Shown here: in pieces, positions 1 to 6,467 of the stretch
Position numbering within the stretch: position 1 is the first letter of the stretch
Layout of the letters: each line of letters opens with the position of its first letter
Source: Hydrogenothermaceae bacterium
Lineage (GTDB): Bacteria > Aquificota > Aquificia > Aquificales > Hydrogenothermaceae
NCBI GenBank assembly: GCA_015490675.1
Contig: WFXI01000187.1
Span: forward strand, 1-8,153
Direction: 5' to 3'
DNA length: 8,153 nucleotides
Translations under genes and position numbers: made by a program
The notes under the pieces: generated by a model
The model's database searches: none
The model's input: the letters and a program-made list of their open reading frames with translations, nothing else
What the model was told of the DNA's origin: nothing

Positions 1-924
1 AAAAATCCTAAATTCCTATCAACATTAGAAATGGCAAAAACTGTAGCAGATACTTCTGCTTCTATTCTAATAGAAGGTGAGACAGGAACAGGAAAATCTA
101 AACTTGCAAAATGGATACATAATCTTTCTTCAAGAAGAAATAAGCCATTTATAAAAATCAATTGTGCAGCTATTCCAGATACTTTACTAGAAAGTGAACT
201 TTTTGGATATGTTAAAGGAGCATTCACAGGTGCAAATAAAGATAAACCAGGAAAAGTCGAGCTTGCAGAAGGGGGAACTTTATTTTTAGATGAAATAGGT
301 GATATGCCTTTATACTTACAATCAAAACTTTTACATCTAATACAAGAAAAAGAGTTTGAAAGGTTAGGAGATGTAAAAACCAGAAAAGCAGATATTAGAA
401 TAATAGCAGCTACAAATAAAAATTTAAAAAATCTTATAGAAGAAGGAAAGTTCAGGGAGGATTTATACTATAGATTAAAAGTTATATCTTTAGAAATACC
501 TCCATTAAGAGAAAGAAAAGAAGACATTCCATATTTAGTAAGTTATTTTATAGATAAGTATTGCAATACTCACAATCGTAACATAAAAGGGATTTCTCCA
601 GAAGCTATCAAGTTATTACTTGAATATGACTTTCCTGGGAACATAAGAGAACTTGAAAATATAGTAGAAAGAGCTGTAATCATATGTAACAAAGATTTTA
701 TAGATGTGTGCCATTTACCTGAAGAAATAACAAATAGAAATTGCACTAATTCGGTTTTTAAAAGCACAAACACCAATACAGTAAATTCAACATTCTCAGA
801 GAAAGAGAAAATACTAAAAATTTTACAAGAAACAAACTGGAATAAAACTTTAGCTGCAAAAATTTTAGGAATTCATAGGACAACTCTTTGGAGAAAAATG
901 AAAGAATATAACATAACACCTTAA
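1..924 (+). CDS. Sigma-54-dependent transcriptional activator (bEBP), 5' end cut by window edge
   Basis: This is an ATP-dependent activator that remodels sigma-54 RNA polymerase at -24/-12 promoters. The frame is open from base 1, and the ten codons before the ATG at 31 read like the normal start of the AAA+ domain, so that ATG is internal and the real start lies outside the window. Numbering from that Met: Walker A GETGTGK at 16-22, the sigma-54-contacting GAFTGA loop at 63-68, Walker B LFLDEI with D87/E88, the arginine-finger region FREDLYYRL at 141-149, sensor II GNIREL at 203-208, and a Fis-type helix-turn-helix at about 257-293. The catalytic motifs appear intact. Any N-terminal sensory domain (receiver, PAS, GAF) is off-window, so the signal cannot be named. 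A Thr/Asn-rich linker (about 238-255) separates the AAA+ and DNA-binding parts. The gene converges on groEL. Confidence 0.93.
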   Translation, partial: KNPKFLSTLEMAKTVADTSASILIEGETGTGKSKLAKWIHNLSSRRNKPFIKINCAAIPDTLLESELFGYVKGAFTGANKDKPGKVELAEGGTLFLDEIGDMPLYLQSKLLHLIQEKEFERLGDVKTRKADIRIIAATNKNLKNLIEEGKFREDLYYRLKVISLEIPPLRERKEDIPYLVSYFIDKYCNTHNRNIKGISPEAIKLLLEYDFPGNIRELENIVERAVIICNKDFIDVCHLPEEITNRNCTNSVFKSTNTNTVNSTFSEKEKILKILQETNWNKTLAAKILGIHRTTLWRKMKEYNITP

Positions 925-940
925 AATTATAATCAATTCT

Positions 941-969
941 AAAATAAAAAAGCCCCGATAATTCGGGGC
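941..969 (-). terminator. Intrinsic terminator of groESL (possibly bidirectional)
   Basis: A perfect 7-bp stem, GCCCCGA (952-958) with TCGGGGC (963-969), closes a 4-nt loop. Read on the minus strand it is followed at once by TTTTTTATTTT, a classic Rho-independent terminator for groEL, whose stop is 37 nt upstream. On the plus strand the nearest T-run (981-986) starts 11 nt after the stem, so termination of the regulator gene here is plausible but weaker. Confidence 0.88.
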
Positions 970-997
970 CTTCAGAAATCTTTTTTAAAGGGAGTCA

Positions 998-1014
998 GGC
1001 TTCTCTTAGAAGCC
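998..1014 (-). other. Stem-loop spanning the groEL stop codon
   Basis: GGCTTCT (998-1004) and AGAAGCC (1008-1014) form a perfect 7-bp inverted repeat with a 3-nt loop. The stop codon (1006-1008) falls in the loop and stem base. No T-run follows on either strand, so it is not itself a terminator. It could stabilise the 3' end of the mRNA, or simply reflect the codons used for the last residues. Confidence 0.5.
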
Positions 1015-2643
1015 CATTCCTCCCATATCATCCATTCCTGGTGCAGCAGGTTTTTCTTCTTTTTCAGGAATTTCTGCTACAAGTGCTTCAGCTGTTAACA
1101 TTGTTCCAGCTACAGATGCAGCATTTTGGAGAGCTGTTCTTTCAACTTTAGTTGGGTCTATAATACCAGCTTCAATCATATTTACATATTCACCTGTAGC
1201 TGCGTTAAATCCGTAGTTTTTATCATCGTTTGCTTTTACTTTTTCAATTACAACAGAGCCTTCAAATCCAGCGTTATCAGCAATTTGTTTTAATGGAACT
1301 TCACAAGCTTTTTTGATTATATCAATTCCCCACTGTTTGTCAGGATTTTCAGCTTTAACATCGCAAAGTGCCTGAGCAGCTCTAAGTAATGCCACTCCAC
1401 CACCAGGAACAATTCCTTCTTCCACTGCAGCTTTTGTAGCGTGAACTGCGTCATCCACTCTGTCTTTTTTCTCTTTAAGTTCTGCCTCTGTAGCAGCACC
1501 AACTCTTATGATTGCAACTCCACCAGAGAGTTTAGCAAGTCTTTCCTGTAATTTTTCTCTATCGTAATCAGATGTAGTTGTTTCAATTTGTTTTTTAATT
1601 TGTTCAATTCTAGCTTTGATATCCTCAGGATTTCCTTTTCCACCAACAATTGTAGTATTGTCTTTGTCCACTACTACTTTGTCAGCTTGACCGAGCATAT
1701 CTAAGTCTACATTTTCTAATGCAATTCCAAGGTCTTCAGTTATAGCTGTTCCACCAGTTAAGATAGCAATATCTTGGAGCATTGCTTTTCTTCTTTCACC
1801 AAATCCTGGAGCTTTAACAGCTGCAACTTTGAGAACACCTTTGATATTGTTTACAACTAATGTAGCAAGTGCTTCACCTTCTACATCTTCAGCAATGATT
1901 AAAAGTGGTCTGTTTGTTTGAACTACTTTTTCTAACACAGGGAGTAATTCTTTGATATTGTTGATTTTCTTTTCGTAGATTAAGATAAATGGATTTTCTA
2001 ATACAGCTTCCATTTTTTCTGGGTCAGTTACAAAGTATGGAGATAAGTATCCTCTATCAAACTGCATACCTTCAGTTACTTCTAATGTAGTTTCTGCAGT
2101 TTTAGATTCTTCTACTGTGATAACTCCATCTTTTCCAACTTTTTCCATTGCATCAGCAATGATTTTTCCAATTTCTGGGTCGTTGTTAGCAGAGATTGTA
2201 GCAACTTGTTCTATTTCTTTTCTTCCGCTAACAGGAGTTGACATTTCTTTTAATTTTTCAACAACAATTTTTACAGCTTCATCAATTCCTCTTTTTACAT
2301 ATACAGGATTTGCTCCTGAAGCAATTGCTTTTAATCCTTCAGAATAGATTGCTTGAGTTAAGATTGTTGCAGTAGTTGTTCCATCACCTGCAACATCTGC
2401 AGTTTTAGATGCAACTTCTTTAACTAATTGAGCAGCCATATTTTCATATGGGTCTTTTAATTCTATTTCTTTAGCAACAGATACACCGTCTTTAGTTACA
2501 TTTGGTGAACCCCATTTTTTCTCAAGTAATACTTCTCTTCCTCTTGGTCCAAGAGTTACTTTAACAGCATTAGCTAGTTTATCAACACCAGCTTTTAGTT
2601 TAGCTCTTGCTTCATCTCCGTAGATAATCATTTTTGCTCCCAT
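1006..2643 (-). CDS. groEL: Chaperonin GroEL (Hsp60), 545 aa
   Basis: This is the cytoplasmic 14-mer folding chamber, which works with GroES and ATP. Length and register match the family almost residue for residue: D52 in TKDG, the ATP-binding GDGTTTAT at 86-93, D398 (needed for ATP hydrolysis) in RVDDAV, and the family signature AAVEEGIVPGGG at 405-416. The C-terminus ends in a short Gly-Met tail (PGMDDMGGMGF), as in most bacterial GroELs. The start is ATG at 2643, set by a near-perfect Shine-Dalgarno AAGGAGGT (2651-2658) with a 7-nt spacer; the Met at residue 5 is internal. It lies 25 nt after groES with no terminator between, so the two are one operon. A 7-bp inverted repeat spans its stop codon, followed by the terminator at 952-969. 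Confidence 0.98.
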   Translation of the reverse strand: MGAKMIIYGDEARAKLKAGVDKLANAVKVTLGPRGREVLLEKKWGSPNVTKDGVSVAKEIELKDPYENMAAQLVKEVASKTADVAGDGTTTATILTQAIYSEGLKAIASGANPVYVKRGIDEAVKIVVEKLKEMSTPVSGRKEIEQVATISANNDPEIGKIIADAMEKVGKDGVITVEESKTAETTLEVTEGMQFDRGYLSPYFVTDPEKMEAVLENPFILIYEKKINNIKELLPVLEKVVQTNRPLLIIAEDVEGEALATLVVNNIKGVLKVAAVKAPGFGERRKAMLQDIAILTGGTAITEDLGIALENVDLDMLGQADKVVVDKDNTTIVGGKGNPEDIKARIEQIKKQIETTTSDYDREKLQERLAKLSGGVAIIRVGAATEAELKEKKDRVDDAVHATKAAVEEGIVPGGGVALLRAAQALCDVKAENPDKQWGIDIIKKACEVPLKQIADNAGFEGSVVIEKVKANDDKNYGFNAATGEYVNMIEAGIIDPTKVERTALQNAASVAGTMLTAEALVAEIPEKEEKPAAPGMDDMGGMGF

Positions 2644-2650
2644 TTATTTC

Positions 2651-2658
2651 ACCTCCTT
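2651..2658 (-). promoter_or_regulatory. Strong ribosome binding site of groEL
   Basis: AAGGAGGT on the minus strand is complementary to the 16S rRNA tail and sits 7 nt before the groEL ATG. It lies inside the 25-nt groES-groEL gap and selects the first ATG over the in-frame ATG four codons later. Confidence 0.85.
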
Positions 2659-2668
2659 TATTTTTTTC

Positions 2669-2965
2669 TTAGTTTTCAATGATTGCTAAAATGTCATCTT
2701 CTCTTAAAACAATTAACTCTTCACCGTCTACAACAAACTCATTTCCTGCATATTTGCTATAAACAACTTTGTCTCCAACTTTAACTTTTAATGGAGCAAC
2801 TTGTCCATTTTCTAAAAGTCTACCTTCTCCAACAGCAATTACTTCACCTTCTGAAGGTTTTTCTTTAGCTGTGTCTGGAATAATAATTCCAGATGGAGTT
2901 TTTTCTTGTTTTTCTTCGATTGGCTTTACAACAACTCTATCATAGAGAGGTTTTAATTTTGCCAT
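2669..2965 (-). CDS. groES: Co-chaperonin GroES (Hsp10), 98 aa
   Basis: GroES is the heptameric lid that binds the apical domains of GroEL and closes the folding chamber. The sequence begins with the typical KPLYDRVVVKP strand. The mobile loop at about 17-32 carries the hydrophobic tripeptide III (27-29) that docks into GroEL, at the place of IVL in the E. coli protein. GEVIAVGEG, VGDKVVYSKYAG and the C-terminal LREDDILAI segment follow in the usual order. Length is standard. The ATG at 2965 is preceded by a GA-rich Shine-Dalgarno, GAGGAGGA (2972-2979), with 6 nt between. It is the first gene of the groES-groEL operon, with a sigma-70-type promoter at 3012-3039. Confidence 0.98.
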   Translation of the reverse strand: MAKLKPLYDRVVVKPIEEKQEKTPSGIIIPDTAKEKPSEGEVIAVGEGRLLENGQVAPLKVKVGDKVVYSKYAGNEFVVDGEELIVLREDDILAIIEN

Positions 2966-3011
2966 CCTGCGTCCTCCTCGTTTTTTTTATTTTTATTTAT
3001 TAGCATTAAAT

Positions 3012-3039
3012 ATTATATTCAATAATATAAAAAATGCAA
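3012..3039 (-). promoter_or_regulatory. Sigma-70-type promoter of groESL
   Basis: On the minus strand, TTGCAT (3039-3034) and a perfect TATAAT (3017-3012) are separated by 16 bp. This predicts a start near 3005 and a leader of about 40 nt. A weak AT-only inverted repeat (3010-3016 with 3022-3028) overlaps the -10. I see no CIRCE-type repeat (TTAGCACTC-N9-GAGTGCTAA) and no GG-N10-GC sigma-54 pattern anywhere in the intergenic region, so heat-shock control is not explained by the HrcA system. Confidence 0.72.
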
Positions 3040-3119
3040 GAGTTTCACATAAAAAATATGACTAATATAGACTAAGATTTAAAAGGGTTTTTAAGTGTTA
3101 ATCCTTTTCAAACTAGGAA

Positions 3120-3128
3120 TGTTATAAT
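3120..3128 (+). promoter_or_regulatory. Extended -10 promoter of guaA
   Basis: TGT followed by a perfect TATAAT (3123-3128) fits an extended -10 element. No good -35 is visible at 16-18 bp; the nearest is TTAATC at 3098, with a 19-bp spacer. The predicted start, about 3135, gives a leader of some 26 nt, too short to hold a purine riboswitch, and none is recognisable. Confidence 0.55.
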
Positions 3129-3148
3129 TTTTTTATAAAATTTTTTTC

Positions 3149-3163
3149 AGGAGTTACCCTTTG
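3149..3163 (+). promoter_or_regulatory. Ribosome binding site deciding the TTG start of guaA
   Basis: AGGAG (3149-3153) lies 7 nt before TTG at 3161. No ATG or GTG in this frame lies near the expected N-terminus, so the Shine-Dalgarno and family alignment together fix TTG as the start. Confidence 0.8.
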
Positions 3164-4699
3164 AAACATCAAGGAATCGTAATTTTAGATTTTGGTTCCC
3201 AGTATACTCAGTTAATAGCAAGAAGAATAAGAGAGTCTAACATTTACAGTGAAATACTCCCCTTTAATGCATCTATTGAAGAAATAATGAACCACAACCC
3301 TAAAGGAATAATATTTTCTGGAGGGCCTGCCTCGGTTTATGAACCTGATGCTCCAAGACCAAACCCAGAAGTTTTTGAGCTTGGTCTTCCAATTCTTGGA
3401 ATTTGTTACGGGTTACAATTAATAACAGATTACTTTGGTGGCAAAGTTATAAAAGCAGAAAGGCACGAATATGGAAGAGCGGAACTGGAAATACTTAATC
3501 ACGAAGATTTATTTAAGGATATACCTAACAATATCCATGTTTGGATGAGCCACGGTGACAGAGTTTTAGAACTCCCTGATGGTTTTGAACCTATTGCAAG
3601 GACTTATAATGCTCCTTTTGCTGCAATTAGAAATAAAGAAAATAAAATATGGGGTGTTCAATTTCATCCAGAAGTTTCTCATACTTACTTAGGAAAAGAA
3701 ATTCTCAAAAATTTTGCGATTAATATATGTGGAATAGTTCCTGACTGGACAATGGGTAATTTTATCCACGAAAAAATTGAAGAAATCAAACAACAAGTTG
3801 GATATAAAAAGGCAATATGTGCTTTATCTGGTGGAGTTGATTCTTCTGTAGCTGCAGTTTTAGTTCATAAAGCTATAGGAGATAATCTAACCTGTATATT
3901 CGTAGATAATGGACTCCTCAGAAAAGGAGAAAGGGAACAAGTAGAAAAAACATTTAGAGATAATTTTCATATTCCTTTAATTGTAGTAGATGCTAAAGAT
4001 AGATTTTTAAATGCCTTAAAAGGTGTAACAGACCCAGAGAAGAAAAGAAAAATAATTGGAAACTTATTTATTGAAATATTTGAAGAAGAAGCAAAAAAAC
4101 TTCCTGATGTTGAATTTTTAGTTCAAGGAACTTTATATCCTGATGTTATAGAAAGTGTATCTGTAAAAGGACCTTCTGCAGTTATTAAAACTCACCATAA
4201 TGTTGGTGGTCTTCCAGAAAAGATGAACTTAAAACTTATAGAACCTTTAAGAGAATTATTTAAAGATGAAGTAAGAAAACTTGGAAAAGAACTTGGTTTA
4301 CCTGATGAAATTGTTTATAGACAGCCTTTCCCTGGACCAGGACTTGCCATAAGAATAATAGGAGAAGTAAACGAAAAAGATTTAGAAATCTTAAGGGAAG
4401 CTGATGCAATAGTTGTTGAAGAAGTAAAGAAAGCAGGTTTATACAGAGATTTATGGCAATCTTTTGCAGTTTTACTCCCTATAAAAACAGTTGGTGTTAT
4501 GGGAGATTATAGAACTTATGAAAAGGTTATAGCAATTAGGGCTGTTGAGTCTAGTGATGGGATGACTGCAGACTGGGCAAGGCTTCCTTATGAGTTATTA
4601 GATAAGATAATGAGAAGAATTATAAATGAAGTAGAGGGAGTTAATAGGGTAGTTTTTGATATTACTTCAAAACCACCTGGAACTATAGAATGGGAATAA
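3161..4699 (+). CDS. guaA: GMP synthase (glutamine-hydrolysing), 512 aa
   Basis: GMP synthase is the last enzyme of de novo GMP synthesis: XMP + ATP + glutamine give GMP, AMP, PPi and glutamate. The N-terminal class I glutamine amidotransferase domain (about 5-195) shows the nucleophile C82 in GICYGLQ and the triad partners H169 and E171 in FHPEV. The ATP-pyrophosphatase domain follows with the P-loop SGGVDSS at 223-229. The C-terminal dimerisation domain carries FPGPGLAIRI and ends in SKPPGTIEWE, as is typical. Both halves are fused and complete, at normal length. The start is TTG at 3161, chosen because AGGAG sits 7 nt upstream and KHQGIVILDFGSQ aligns with the family N-terminus. It is divergent from groES, transcribed alone, and ends in a terminator shared with the convergent small gene. 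Confidence 0.98.
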   Translation: MKHQGIVILDFGSQYTQLIARRIRESNIYSEILPFNASIEEIMNHNPKGIIFSGGPASVYEPDAPRPNPEVFELGLPILGICYGLQLITDYFGGKVIKAERHEYGRAELEILNHEDLFKDIPNNIHVWMSHGDRVLELPDGFEPIARTYNAPFAAIRNKENKIWGVQFHPEVSHTYLGKEILKNFAINICGIVPDWTMGNFIHEKIEEIKQQVGYKKAICALSGGVDSSVAAVLVHKAIGDNLTCIFVDNGLLRKGEREQVEKTFRDNFHIPLIVVDAKDRFLNALKGVTDPEKKRKIIGNLFIEIFEEEAKKLPDVEFLVQGTLYPDVIESVSVKGPSAVIKTHHNVGGLPEKMNLKLIEPLRELFKDEVRKLGKELGLPDEIVYRQPFPGPGLAIRIIGEVNEKDLEILREADAIVVEEVKKAGLYRDLWQSFAVLLPIKTVGVMGDYRTYEKVIAIRAVESSDGMTADWARLPYELLDKIMRRIINEVEGVNRVVFDITSKPPGTIEWE

Positions 4700-4732
4700 A
4701 AAAGGGGAGTTTATAAATTCTCCCCTCTTTTT
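4698..4732. terminator. Bidirectional terminator between guaA and the 82-codon gene
   Basis: GGGGAG (4704-4709) pairs with CTCCCC (4720-4725) around a 10-nt loop. On the plus strand the stem is followed by TCTTTTT (guaA side); on the minus strand it is followed by six T's (4703-4698). Both convergent genes can therefore end here. The left arm and flanking bases recur almost unchanged after the Uma2 gene. Confidence 0.88.
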
Positions 4733-4981
4733 CTAATCAACATAAACAGATGTAGTATTTCCTGTATGAGAATCTGATACTATATAACAACAAAGATGTT
4801 CACTAACTGTAAATACTATATCTTTTCCTGTCAATGATTTAACTGAGAAACTTTCCTTTTTTAGAAGTTTTTCTTTTATTGATTTCACATTTTCTTTGTA
4901 TGTTAAAAATGATACTTTCCCTTCTCCAAATGATACTCCAACTAAATTTTCTCCAAATTCTTTTATCTTAATATTCCTCAA
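4733..4981 (-). CDS. Small hypothetical protein, 82 aa, TTG start
   Basis: I do not recognise a family. The protein is small and mixed in charge, with alternating hydrophobic residues suggesting beta strands (VGVSFGEGKVSFLTY at 14-28; DIVFTV and CYIVSD later), a lysine-rich, probably helical stretch at 30-43, and a vicinal cysteine pair (C64, C65) in EHLCCYIV. It has no signal peptide or membrane segment. The start is TTG at 4981, supported by a perfect AGGAGGT (4988-4994) 6 nt upstream; there is no ATG near the beginning. That Shine-Dalgarno, a near-consensus sigma-54 promoter upstream and a dedicated terminator downstream argue for a real gene. It is alone in its transcription unit, convergent with guaA and divergent from trpS. 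Confidence 0.78.
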   Translation of the reverse strand: MRNIKIKEFGENLVGVSFGEGKVSFLTYKENVKSIKEKLLKKESFSVKSLTGKDIVFTVSEHLCCYIVSDSHTGNTTSVYVD

Positions 4982-4994
4982 ATTAATACCTCCT
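4981..4994 (-). promoter_or_regulatory. Ribosome binding site deciding the TTG start of the 82-codon gene
   Basis: AGGAGGT (4994-4988 on the minus strand) with a 6-nt spacer points directly at TTG. It is stronger than the site of trpS, and is the main evidence that this small frame is translated. Confidence 0.75.
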
Positions 4995-5019
4995 GAAATT
5001 AATTTGTATTTAGATTTAA

Positions 5020-5036
5020 AACAAGATATATGCCAA
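5020..5036 (-). promoter_or_regulatory. Candidate sigma-54 (-24/-12) promoter facing the 82-codon gene
   Basis: On the minus strand TTGGCAT, five bases, then TTGTT matches the sigma-54 pattern TTGGCAC-N5-TTGCW, with GG (5034-5033) and the -13 G (5022) at the exact 10-nt interval. The mismatch at the -12 position (T for C) is the main weakness. The implied start near 5009 leaves a leader of about 28 nt containing the Shine-Dalgarno, a sensible geometry. No comparably good sigma-70 promoter faces this gene. Confidence 0.42.
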
Positions 5037-5098
5037 AAACATTTTTCCTAAAATACTATTTCATTAAGGTTACATTAAACATAAATCGTCATATAATA

Positions 5099-5114
5099 TG
5101 TCAAAATTTGTCAA
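5099..5114. repeat. Two TGTCAA direct repeats, 10 bp apart
   Basis: TGTCAA occurs at 5099-5104 and 5109-5114, exactly one helical turn apart, with a third partial copy GTCA at 5088-5091. They lie about 27 bp upstream of the trpS -10 and 80-105 bp upstream of the predicted sigma-54 start, so they could be an operator for either gene. On the minus strand they read as TTGACA, so they might instead be -35 elements, but neither has a good -10 partner. Confidence 0.35.
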
Positions 5115-5137
5115 CTTTTATAGATAAAGTGCTTGTT

Positions 5138-5146
5138 TGGTATAAT
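5138..5146 (+). promoter_or_regulatory. Extended -10 promoter of trpS
   Basis: TGG followed by a perfect TATAAT (5141-5146) forms an extended -10. The -35 at 17-bp spacing (TTATAG, 5118-5123) is poor. The predicted start, about 5153, gives a 25-nt leader, too short for a T-box or attenuator. A second TATAAT (5092-5097) with GTTACA 17 bp upstream is a possible upstream promoter. Confidence 0.6.
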
Positions 5147-5177
5147 TGAAGAAAAACAAAAGAGGTTGTCGTAAATA

Positions 5178-6434
5178 ATGAAAATCGTTAGCGGAATGAG
5201 ACCAACTGGAAAACTTCATTTAGGACATTATTTAGGAGTTATAAAAAACTGGATAAAATTGCAAGATGAAAATGAATGCTACTTTTTTATAGCAGACTGG
5301 CATGCATTAACAAACAAGTATAAAGACACAAAGCATTTAAAAGAAAATATAAGACAAATGATGATAGATTGGTTAGCCTGTGGAATTAATCCAGAAAAAG
5401 CAACTCTTTTTATACAATCTGGAGTAAAACAACACGCAGAATTGTCTTTACTTTTTTCTATGATTACTCCTAAAAGCTGGTTAGAGCTTAACCCTTCATA
5501 TAAAGATTTAAAATTTAATCTTATGTATCAATATTTAAAAGACTTTTTACTTGGAAAACAAATAAAAGTAAATCAGGCACCTCCACCAGAAAGTTTTGAT
5601 GAAGCTTTAGAAAAAGCTACAGGAAAACAAAAAAATAAAATTTTTGAAGAATATTTAAGAGAAGCTTTCCACAGAGCTTTTTACTCTAAAAAAGGTTTAG
5701 ATTTAGATTATTTAAAAGAAGTTCTTATAAAATTCGGTATCCAAAAAAAGATAGTAGAAGAAGCTATTTCAAATCTAAAAGATGGAGATGTTGGGAAAGA
5801 TATAGATACAGTTGGCTTTTTATCTTACCCAGTTTTACAGGCTGCAGACATCCTAATTTACAAAGCACAGGGAGTTCCTGTTGGAGAAGACCAGCTTCCA
5901 CATATTGAGTTAACAAGAGAGATAGCTAGAAGATTTAACAATCTATATAAAGAAATATTTTCAGAGCCAGAAGCAATACTAACAGAAGAAGCAAAACTTT
6001 TAGGTATTGATGGTAGAAAAATGTCTAAATCTTATAATAATGCTATTTATCTATCTGATAGTGAAGAAGAGGTAAACCAAAAAGTCCTACAAATGAAAAC
6101 AGACCCTCAAAGAATAAAGAAAACAGACCCAGGAAATCCTGATGTTTGTATTGTCTACGATTACCACAAAATATTTACTAATGACAAAAGTTTACTAAAA
6201 GATATTGATATAAAATGTAGAAATGCAGAAATAGGCTGTGTTGAATGTAAGAAAATTTTAGCTAACAACTTAAATCAGTTTTTAACCCCAATTAGAGAAA
6301 AAAGGGAAGAAATAGAAAAAAATATAGAAAAATATGAAAAAGTTTTCATAGATGGAACTTTAAAATGTAGAGAAATTGCAGAAAACACTATGAAAGAAGT
6401 TAGAGAGGCTATGAATTTATATGGAAATTTCTAA
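5178..6434 (+). CDS. trpS: Tryptophanyl-tRNA synthetase with Fe-S-type cysteine motif and large insertion, 418 aa
   Basis: This enzyme charges tRNA-Trp with tryptophan using ATP. Class I signatures are clear: SGMRPTGKLHLGHYLG at 5-20 (HIGH-type HLGH at 14-17) and KMSKS at 281-285. The start is ATG at 5178; an in-frame TAA two codons upstream excludes an earlier start, although the AGAGG Shine-Dalgarno is 12 nt away. Two things are unusual. First, bacterial TrpRSs are usually about 330 aa; the surplus lies between NPSYKD (105-110) and GFLSYPVLQAADI (213-225), a mostly helical Lys/Glu-rich segment. Second, C324, C347, C354 and C357 give C-x22-C-x6-C-x2-C, the spacing that binds a [4Fe-4S] cluster in Thermotoga maritima TrpRS. 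No frameshift is seen. The Uma2 gene follows 33 nt later without a terminator. Confidence 0.96.
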   Translation: MKIVSGMRPTGKLHLGHYLGVIKNWIKLQDENECYFFIADWHALTNKYKDTKHLKENIRQMMIDWLACGINPEKATLFIQSGVKQHAELSLLFSMITPKSWLELNPSYKDLKFNLMYQYLKDFLLGKQIKVNQAPPPESFDEALEKATGKQKNKIFEEYLREAFHRAFYSKKGLDLDYLKEVLIKFGIQKKIVEEAISNLKDGDVGKDIDTVGFLSYPVLQAADILIYKAQGVPVGEDQLPHIELTREIARRFNNLYKEIFSEPEAILTEEAKLLGIDGRKMSKSYNNAIYLSDSEEEVNQKVLQMKTDPQRIKKTDPGNPDVCIVYDYHKIFTNDKSLLKDIDIKCRNAEIGCVECKKILANNLNQFLTPIREKREEIEKNIEKYEKVFIDGTLKCREIAENTMKEVREAMNLYGNF

Positions 6435-6467
6435 AGAAGAAAAAAAATTGTAAATTTAGAGGAACTT

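Noticed and set aside
570..776. Open frame antisense to the sigma-54 regulator
   Set aside because: It lies across the conserved sensor II region of the regulator, with no initiation signal.
1317..1502. Out-of-frame open stretch within groEL on the minus strand
   Set aside because: It overlaps the conserved GroEL signature in another frame and lacks a ribosome binding site.
2117..2347. Open frame on the plus strand opposite groEL
   Set aside because: It is fully antisense to a conserved part of groEL, has no ribosome binding site and encodes low-complexity Ser/Phe/Ile-rich sequence typical of an antisense shadow.
3012..3039. TTGCAT upstream of groES as the -12 box of a sigma-54 promoter
   Set aside because: The position 10 nt upstream lacks GG, whereas a perfect TATAAT sits 16 bp downstream, so a sigma-70 promoter explains it.
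3061..3160. Purine riboswitch before guaA
   Set aside because: The likely leader is only about 26 nt and no three-way-junction core is recognisable. A 6-bp AAAAGG/CCTTTT repeat at 3081-3108 is too weak and lies upstream of the -10.
5147..5177. T-box or tryptophan attenuator before trpS
   Set aside because: The leader from the predicted start is about 25 nt, with no hairpin or Trp codon run.
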